Shown here one piece after another: positions 42,570-47,056 of a DNA stretch of 47,056 nucleotides; the first letter of the stretch is position 1, and every line of letters starts with the position of its first letter. The notes under the pieces were generated by a model, which had not been told where the DNA came from, did not search any database, and saw only the letters and a list, made by a program, of their open reading frames with translations. The DNA is from JAWLAT01 sp041395325. GTDB taxonomy: Bacteria > Pseudomonadota > Gammaproteobacteria > Xanthomonadales > SZUA-5. The stretch is from the NCBI GenBank assembly GCA_041395325.1, contig JAWLAT010000035.1, positions 1-47,056 on the forward strand, written 5' to 3'. The position numbers and the translations under genes were made by a program.

Positions 42570-43229
42570 ATGGCGCAAGTGATGCAAGCCGGGGCGGTGA
42601 TTGCCCAGACCCTGGCCACCAACAAGGTGATTCGCAACACCTATCTGCTGCTCAGCCTGTCGCTGGTCTGGAGCGCGATCACGGCCTTTGCTGCCATCCG
42701 CAGCGGCGTCGGGGTGATTTCGCCCTGGTTGTTCCTGATCTTCGCGATCGGCATGCCGATGTTGATTTACGCCTTCCGCAACTCGGCCGCCGGTCTGGTG
42801 CTGACCTTCGTCTACACCGGCATTTTCGGCTTCATGCTGGGGCCCATCGTTGGCCTGTACATCCAGCTCGATCCGCGGATCCCGGCCTATGCGCTGGGCA
42901 CAACGGCGCTGGTCTTCGGCGGCCTGTCCGGCTATGCGATGGTCACCCGCCAGGACTTCAGCTTCCTCCGCGGCTTTCTGGTGGTGGGTGTGCTGGTGGT
43001 CCTGGCGGCGATCGTCGGCAACATCTTCCTGCAGATGCCGGCGTTGTCGATGGTGATCAGCTCGGCGGCGATCCTGCTGGCCTCAGCGGGCATGCTCTAC
43101 AGCACCAGCCAGATGATTCATGACGGCGAAGCCAACTACATCGTCATCGCCTGCAGTCTGTTCGGCGACATCTGGGTGATGTTCATGCACCTGATGCGGC
43201 TGTTCTCGTTCTTCATGGGCGAGGATTGA
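42570..43229 (+). CDS. Bax inhibitor-1 family (YbhL/YccA-like) membrane protein
   Basis: 219 aa with seven hydrophobic helices (NTYLLLSLSLVWSAITAFAAI to FMHLMRLFSFFMGED). Typical family features are the GMPMLIYAFRNS loop and a C-terminal acidic end. GGGAG lies 8 nt before the ATG. In bacteria YccA modulates FtsH; calcium leak is known for the fold. The exact role here is unknown. A strong hairpin follows its stop. Confidence 0.9.
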   Translation: MAQVMQAGAVIAQTLATNKVIRNTYLLLSLSLVWSAITAFAAIRSGVGVISPWLFLIFAIGMPMLIYAFRNSAAGLVLTFVYTGIFGFMLGPIVGLYIQLDPRIPAYALGTTALVFGGLSGYAMVTRQDFSFLRGFLVVGVLVVLAAIVGNIFLQMPALSMVISSAAILLASAGMLYSTSQMIHDGEANYIVIACSLFGDIWVMFMHLMRLFSFFMGED

Positions 43230-43273
43230 GGAGGAGCGGGTTGCCAGTAGCCAGTTCCTGTTCCAGTTGAAGC

Positions 43274-43306
43274 ACGATCGGCGCCCTTGCGGCGCCGATC
43301 GTCGTT
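43274..43306 (+). terminator. terminator of the Bax-inhibitor-1 gene
   Basis: ACGATCGGCGCC-CTTGC-GGCGCCGATCGT: a perfect 12-bp stem with a 5-nt loop, then CGTTT, 45 nt after the stop. Confidence 0.75.
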
Positions 43307-43347
43307 TGGTGCACACGAAGCAGTCGGCGCACGGTCGCCGAGATTCC

Positions 43348-43397
43348 GAGCCCTGAGCCCTGAGCCCTGAGCCCTAGGCCCTGGGCCCTGGGCCCTC
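43348..43397. repeat. heptanucleotide repeat tract (GAGCCCT and GGCCCTG)
   Basis: About seven heptamers, GAGCCCT four times, then AGGCCCT and GGGCCCT units, in the gap before pepQ. It is the reverse complement of the family at 25083-25156. No gene is seen. Confidence 0.7.
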
Positions 43398-43443
43398 AAC
43401 GTGTGCGCTACCATCGTCCGCTACCCGACCTGCGGAGTGCGGC

Positions 43444-44766
43444 ATGGACGATCTGGACCATCTCTACCCGGCGCATTTCGCCGAATTGCAGCATCGCGCC
43501 GAGCGGGCGATGTCGCTGTGCGGGGTCGACGCGCTGCTGATCGGCAGCGGCACCCAGATCTATCACTTCCTCGATGATCTGCCGCAGCCCTTTCGGCCCA
43601 ATCCGTTGTTTCGTCAGTGGCTGCCGGAGGTCGATGCGCCGGACTGCTGGCTGGCCTTTCAACCCGGCAGCAAGCCGACGCTGGTCTACTGCCAACCCGC
43701 CGACTATTGGCACAAGCTGCCGGCCGATCCTTCCGGGCCCTGGGTACCCTTCTTCGACGTGCACGTCGTTCGCGATGCCGAACAGGCGCGCGCGGCGCTG
43801 CCGCAGGACCTATCCCGACATGTGCTGCTGGCGCCACCCGGCGCCACGATGGCCGGGCGCGAGCCGGACAACCCGCCCGAACTGATCGCCGCGCTGCACT
43901 ATCACCGCGCCATCCGCACCGCCTACGAACTCGCCCTGATGCGCCAGGCCAGCCTGACCGGAGCTCGCGCCCATCGCGCCGCCGAGGCGGCCTTCCGCGC
44001 CGGCGAGAGCGAGTGGGGCATCCACCTGATGTACATGGCCGCGGCGCAACAGGCCGACGTCGACCTGCCCTACAGCAACATCATCGCGCTGAATGAGCAT
44101 GCCGCCGTGCTCCACTACCACGGCCTGGATCGCGCCCCGGTGGCGCAGTCGCGCTCCTTCCTCATCGATGCTGGCGCCAGCTGCCATGGCTATGCCAGCG
44201 ACATCACGCGCACCTATGCCAGCGACGATGGCGCCTTCGCCGAGCTGGTCGCTGGTGTCGAGCGGGTGCAGCAGTCGCTTTGCAGCCAGGTTCGTGCCGG
44301 CGTCGACTACCGCCAGCTGCATCTGGACTGCCATCAGCAGCTGGCCGGCGTATTGCGCGACGCCGGTGTGCTGCGGATCGCGGCCGAAGAGGCCGTCGAA
44401 CGCGGTGTCAGCGGCACCTTCTTCCCGCATGGCCTGGGGCATCTGATCGGATTGCAGGTGCACGAGGTGGGCGGCTTTCAGGCCGACGAGCTCGGCCGCA
44501 GCGAGATTCCCAAGCCGGCCGGCCACCCCTGGCTGCGCCTGACCCGCACGCTGCAGGAGAACTTTGTCGTCACCATCGAGCCGGGCGTCTATTTCATCCC
44601 GATGCTGCTGGAGCAGCTGCGCGCCGGACCCCATGCCGACACGGTCGACTGGTCCGCCGTCGAACGCTTCCTCCCCTACGGCGGCATTCGCATCGAGGAC
44701 GATGTGCGCGTGACCGACGGCGATCCGGAGAACCTCACCCGCGACGCCTTTGCGGCGCTTGGGTAA
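43444..44766 (+). CDS. pepQ: Xaa-Pro dipeptidase (prolidase)
   Basis: 440 aa M24 metallopeptidase that splits dipeptides with C-terminal proline. The two-metal ligands are all visible: Asp242 and Asp253 (IDAGASCHGYASDITRTY), His333 (HGLGHLIGLQVHE), Glu379 (TIEPGVYFIP) and Glu418 (GIRIEDDV). The N-terminal domain (DDLDHLYPAHFAELQHRAE) is PepQ-like. It probably works with the prolyl oligopeptidase at 10104 in proline-peptide use. Confidence 0.95.
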   Translation: MDDLDHLYPAHFAELQHRAERAMSLCGVDALLIGSGTQIYHFLDDLPQPFRPNPLFRQWLPEVDAPDCWLAFQPGSKPTLVYCQPADYWHKLPADPSGPWVPFFDVHVVRDAEQARAALPQDLSRHVLLAPPGATMAGREPDNPPELIAALHYHRAIRTAYELALMRQASLTGARAHRAAEAAFRAGESEWGIHLMYMAAAQQADVDLPYSNIIALNEHAAVLHYHGLDRAPVAQSRSFLIDAGASCHGYASDITRTYASDDGAFAELVAGVERVQQSLCSQVRAGVDYRQLHLDCHQQLAGVLRDAGVLRIAAEEAVERGVSGTFFPHGLGHLIGLQVHEVGGFQADELGRSEIPKPAGHPWLRLTRTLQENFVVTIEPGVYFIPMLLEQLRAGPHADTVDWSAVERFLPYGGIRIEDDVRVTDGDPENLTRDAFAALG

Positions 44767-44824
44767 GCGGACGGCTCGGCGTCCAAGCGCGAGCGCTGTT
44801 CGACACAAGGGGAGCAAGCGTCGC

Positions 44825-44841
44825 GAAGGCCATCGGCCTTC
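44825..44841. terminator. hairpin between pepQ and the transporter
   Basis: GAAGGCC-ATC-GGCCTTC, 7-bp stem, just before the large inverted repeat at 44845. Possibly the 3' end of pepQ mRNA. Confidence 0.4.
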
Positions 44842-44844
44842 TCC

Positions 44845-44906
44845 CCTGGGAACGCCGACGTCCTCGTCGGCGCTCTGGTGCCGGCGAGGACGCCGGCGCC
44901 CCCAGG
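44845..44906. repeat. large inverted repeat in the pepQ/transporter gap
   Basis: Two 27-bp arms (44845-44871 and 44880-44906), both containing CGCCGRCGTCCTCGYCGGC, separated by 8 nt, with four mismatches. It lies in a 254-bp convergent gap. The sequence resembles dispersed GC-rich intergenic repeats I have seen in this group. Downstream (about 44990-45030) is another common intergenic motif, CTTTGTGTCCTTCGCGTCC. Confidence 0.65.
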
Positions 44907-45020
44907 AGGGGCCTCTACGTGTCCCTGGCGCTCAAAAGGGTTTGGATAGCGGACTGAAGTTCAAACCGCGATGCACCACAATCCAAACGCTAACCTTTGT
45001 GTCCTTCGCGTCCTTTGTGT

Positions 45021-46307
45021 TCAAACGCTGCTCTGCGCCCCTGGCAGCGCCACCTCATACCGCCCGGCCCGCCAGCACAGCCAGCCGATACCGGTGAGGC
45101 TGGCCGAGCTGATCGCCAGTGCGCTGATCGAGTGATTGACCAGCGGCGCCAGCGCGCCGGCGACGATCGAGATCACGGCCAGCGAGATGAACATCTGCAA
45201 CGAGGAATTGCCGCCACGACGGGTCGGCGCCAGATCCAGCATCAGCAGCGACAGCAGCGGGAAAGCGATCGAGGTGCCCAGTCCGATCAGGCCAATCGGC
45301 AGCACGCCCCAGGGCCAGCTCATGCCGTCGCTGCTCAGTGCCTGCAGCAGATTCCAGCTCAGGCCGACGAACATGGCCAGATAGCCCAGGCGCACACCCT
45401 GCGCCGAGCTCAGTCGGCCGGCGATGCGGCCGACGCAGAAGGAACCCAGCACCATGCCGCCGATCACCGGCACGAACAGCGAGGCGAATTGCTGTTCGCT
45501 GAAGCCCAGGTGCTCCAGCACCACCACCGGTGCCGAGCTGATGTAGATGAATACGGCTGAGAAATTGAAGCCGGCGGCCAGCGCCAGCCAGCGAAAGCGG
45601 GCGCTGCGCAGCAACTCGCCGTAGCCAGTCATCAGTGCAACGGGATGCAACGGCTGCCTTTGTGACGGTGGATGGGTCTCGGGCAGCACTCGGGCGGTCA
45701 GCAGCAGCAGCAACAATGCCAGCAGCACCAGAAACCAGAAGGTCGCCGGCCAGCCCCAGGGCAACAGCCAGCCGCCCACCACCGGTGCCAGGGCCGGCGC
45801 GATGCCGAACAGCATGTGCACCAGGCTCATCACCTTCTGCGCCTGCGGCCCGGTGTAGCAATCGCGGATGACCGCTCGACCGACGATCGATCCGGCGCCG
45901 GCCGACAGGCCCTGGATGGTGCGGAACAGCAGCAGCTGGCCGAGGCTGCCGGACAATGCGCAGCCCACCGAAGCCAACAGATAGACCACCAGGCTGGCCA
46001 GCACCACCGGCCGTCGACCGACCGCGTCGGACAACGCGCCGTGCACCAGCGCCATCACCGCGTATGCGATCAGGTAGACCGTCAGTGTCTGCTGCATTTG
46101 CCACGGCGTGGCCGACAGCGCCGACTGCATCGCCGGGAAGGCCGGAAAGAAGGTGTCGATCGTGAACGGCCCGACCATGCTCAGACTGGCCAGCAGCAGC
46201 ACCAGCGCAGTCGCCCGACCGGGCTCCAGATGGACCAGCGGATGGTGGGGCGCAGCGCTCTGGCTGGCGGCGTCGGGACTGGCGTCAGCCACCCTGGGTG
46301 CCGCCAA
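45021..46307 (-). CDS. Bcr/CflA-type multidrug MFS transporter
   Basis: 428 aa, 12 hydrophobic helices. Family marks are FTIDTFFPAFPAMQSAL in helix 1, GALSDAVGRRPVVLA (MFS loop 2-3 signature, about 90-104) and RTIQGLSAGAGSIVGRAVIRD after helix 4. Efflux of drugs or small metabolites at the inner membrane. The chosen ATG 46307 overlaps the tldD end by 23 nt; a start further in (about residue 36) is possible but would remove little. Confidence 0.9.
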   Translation of the reverse strand: MAAPRVADASPDAASQSAAPHHPLVHLEPGRATALVLLLASLSMVGPFTIDTFFPAFPAMQSALSATPWQMQQTLTVYLIAYAVMALVHGALSDAVGRRPVVLASLVVYLLASVGCALSGSLGQLLLFRTIQGLSAGAGSIVGRAVIRDCYTGPQAQKVMSLVHMLFGIAPALAPVVGGWLLPWGWPATFWFLVLLALLLLLLTARVLPETHPPSQRQPLHPVALMTGYGELLRSARFRWLALAAGFNFSAVFIYISSAPVVVLEHLGFSEQQFASLFVPVIGGMVLGSFCVGRIAGRLSSAQGVRLGYLAMFVGLSWNLLQALSSDGMSWPWGVLPIGLIGLGTSIAFPLLSLLMLDLAPTRRGGNSSLQMFISLAVISIVAGALAPLVNHSISALAISSASLTGIGWLCWRAGRYEVALPGAQSSV

Positions 46308-47056
46308 CGGTCAGGCGGTCGACCTTCAGCGTGGGCTGCCCCACACCGACCGGCACGCTCTGACCTTCCTTGCCACAAACGCCCACGCCCTCGTCCAGCG
46401 ACAGGTCGTTGCCCACCATGCTGACTCGGGTCAGCACTTCCGGGCCGTGGCCGATCAGCGTGGCGCCCTTGACCGGCGCGGTGATCTTGCCGTCCTCGAT
46501 CAGATAGGCCTCGCTGGCGCTGAAGACGAACTGGCCCGAGGTGATATCGACCTGTCCACCGCCGAAGTTCACCGCGTACAGCCCACGCTTGACCGAGCGC
46601 AGGATCTCCTCCGGATCGTGCGGGCCGGCGCGCATGTAGGTGTTGGTCATGCGCGGCATCGGCAGATGGGCAAAGGACTCGCGCCGGCCGTTGCCGGTGG
46701 GCGCCACGCCGAGCAACCGCGCATTCAGGCTGTCCTGCATGAAGCCCCTGAGGATGCCGTTCTCGATCAGGACGGTGCAGCCAGTGGGCGTGCCTTCGTC
46801 ATCGACGCTGAGCGAGCCGCGACGGCGATCCAGCGTACCGTCGTCGACCACGGTGCACAGCTCGCTGGCCACCCGCTCGCCGACCCGCCCGGCAAAGGCC
46901 GAACTGCCCTTGCGGATGAAGTCGCCTTCCAGGCCGTGACCGACGGCCTCGTGCAGCAGCACGCCCGGCCAGCCCGGCGCCAGCACCACGGTCATCGGAC
47001 CGGCCGGCGCAGCGATGGCATCGAGATTGACCAACGCCTGGCGGACCGCTTCGCGC
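46285..47056 (-). CDS. tldD: metalloprotease TldD (N-terminus outside window)
   Basis: At least 257 residues of the C-terminal part, in frame to the window end. The metal-binding motif HEAVGHGLEGD (HExxxH) is present, then RKGSSAFAGRVGERVAS and FGGGQVDITSGQFVFSASEAYLIEDGKI, both typical of TldD. TldD forms a heterodimer with TldE (PmbA) and processes antitoxin CcdA and microcin precursors. The TTG that the frame passes at 47034 is not its start. Confidence 0.93.
   Translation of the reverse strand, partial: REAVRQALVNLDAIAAPAGPMTVVLAPGWPGVLLHEAVGHGLEGDFIRKGSSAFAGRVGERVASELCTVVDDGTLDRRRGSLSVDDEGTPTGCTVLIENGILRGFMQDSLNARLLGVAPTGNGRRESFAHLPMPRMTNTYMRAGPHDPEEILRSVKRGLYAVNFGGGQVDITSGQFVFSASEAYLIEDGKITAPVKGATLIGHGPEVLTRVSMVGNDLSLDEGVGVCGKEGQSVPVGVGQPTLKVDRLTVGGTQGG

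Noticed and set aside
43136..43414. Minus-strand frame over the heptamer repeat
   Set aside because: Its GPRAQGSGLRARN-like protein is only the translated period-7 repeat.
1..47056. Prophage, integrase, restriction or toxin-antitoxin genes
   Set aside because: None of the recognisable families appear; the only mobile signal is the non-coding element at 8256-8527.

Overview
This 47 kb, GC-rich, densely packed window looks like the chromosome of a gammaproteobacterium of the order Lysobacterales (Xanthomonadales). That placement is inferred from gene families I recognise: a haem-type TonB receptor beside DUF6607, a DUF4785 secreted protein, the radA-DUF6164 pair, RNase T, TldD, and a small secreted protein ending in a FANGFES-type tail. 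No phage, plasmid or integrase genes are visible. Most genes are housekeeping, separated by islands of secreted proteins of unknown function. High GC creates many long shadow reading frames on the opposite strand; these were discarded.

Layout. 1-3046: a haem/iron uptake pair on the minus strand (DUF6607 and a TonB receptor with a possible Fur box). 3326-5419: two secreted proteins (lipase-like, then DUF4785). 5485-7232: radA and DUF6164. 7351-7908: a nucleoside deaminase. 8033-8720: an unusual RNA locus, described below. 8987-12821: RNase T, an FmdB zinc ribbon, a lipoprotein prolyl oligopeptidase and a cold-shock gene with a structured leader. 13025-14959: thiE-hemL. 15090-18670: rubredoxin, a TonB receptor and tilS. 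18735-21341: secreted or lipoprotein genes without known function. 21592-25951: a DUF2238 membrane protein, a SleB-like hydrolase, a MEST-like alpha/beta hydrolase, corA and tatD. 25981-28809: a large secreted RCC1-repeat protein. 29108-30794: kbl and osmC. 30825-37530: a seven-gene lipid-modification cluster. 37747-41186: a secreted hypothetical protein and a frameshifted Ser/Thr kinase with visibly lower GC. 41475-44766: DUF808, a Bax-inhibitor-1 protein and pepQ. 45021-47056: a Bcr/CflA transporter and the C-terminal part of tldD.

The most unusual locus is 8033-8720, read on the minus strand. A strong-looking promoter (TTGACA, 17-nt spacer, AAAAAT) leads directly into a 22-codon leader peptide with Leu codons CTG CTG CGA CTA. 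A transcription-terminator hairpin follows, then three tandem tRNA-like genes with 7-nt spacers. All three carry Leu anticodons (CAG, CAG, GAG), a Leu-type D arm and A73, but have a 5-nt variable loop instead of the long variable arm of bacterial tRNA-Leu. The promoter-proximal copy is split in its D loop by a 272-bp palindromic element with 24-bp inverted ends. I read this as a leucine-attenuated operon of non-canonical tRNA-Leu-like RNAs, which I do not recognise as described. The sequence features are directly visible; the function is inference.

The lipid cluster at 30825-37530 (desaturase, FAD oxidase, DUF1365, Cfa-type methyltransferase, DUF2878, DUF1295, second methyltransferase) has overlapping start and stop codons and probably modifies membrane unsaturated fatty acids. 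The kinase at 38656-41186 is split by an exact 11-bp tandem duplication, so it is either a recent pseudogene or a reversible switch. Repeat families in the intergenic regions include REP-like palindromes, heptanucleotide GGGCYCA tracts in two places, and a large inverted repeat between pepQ and the transporter.
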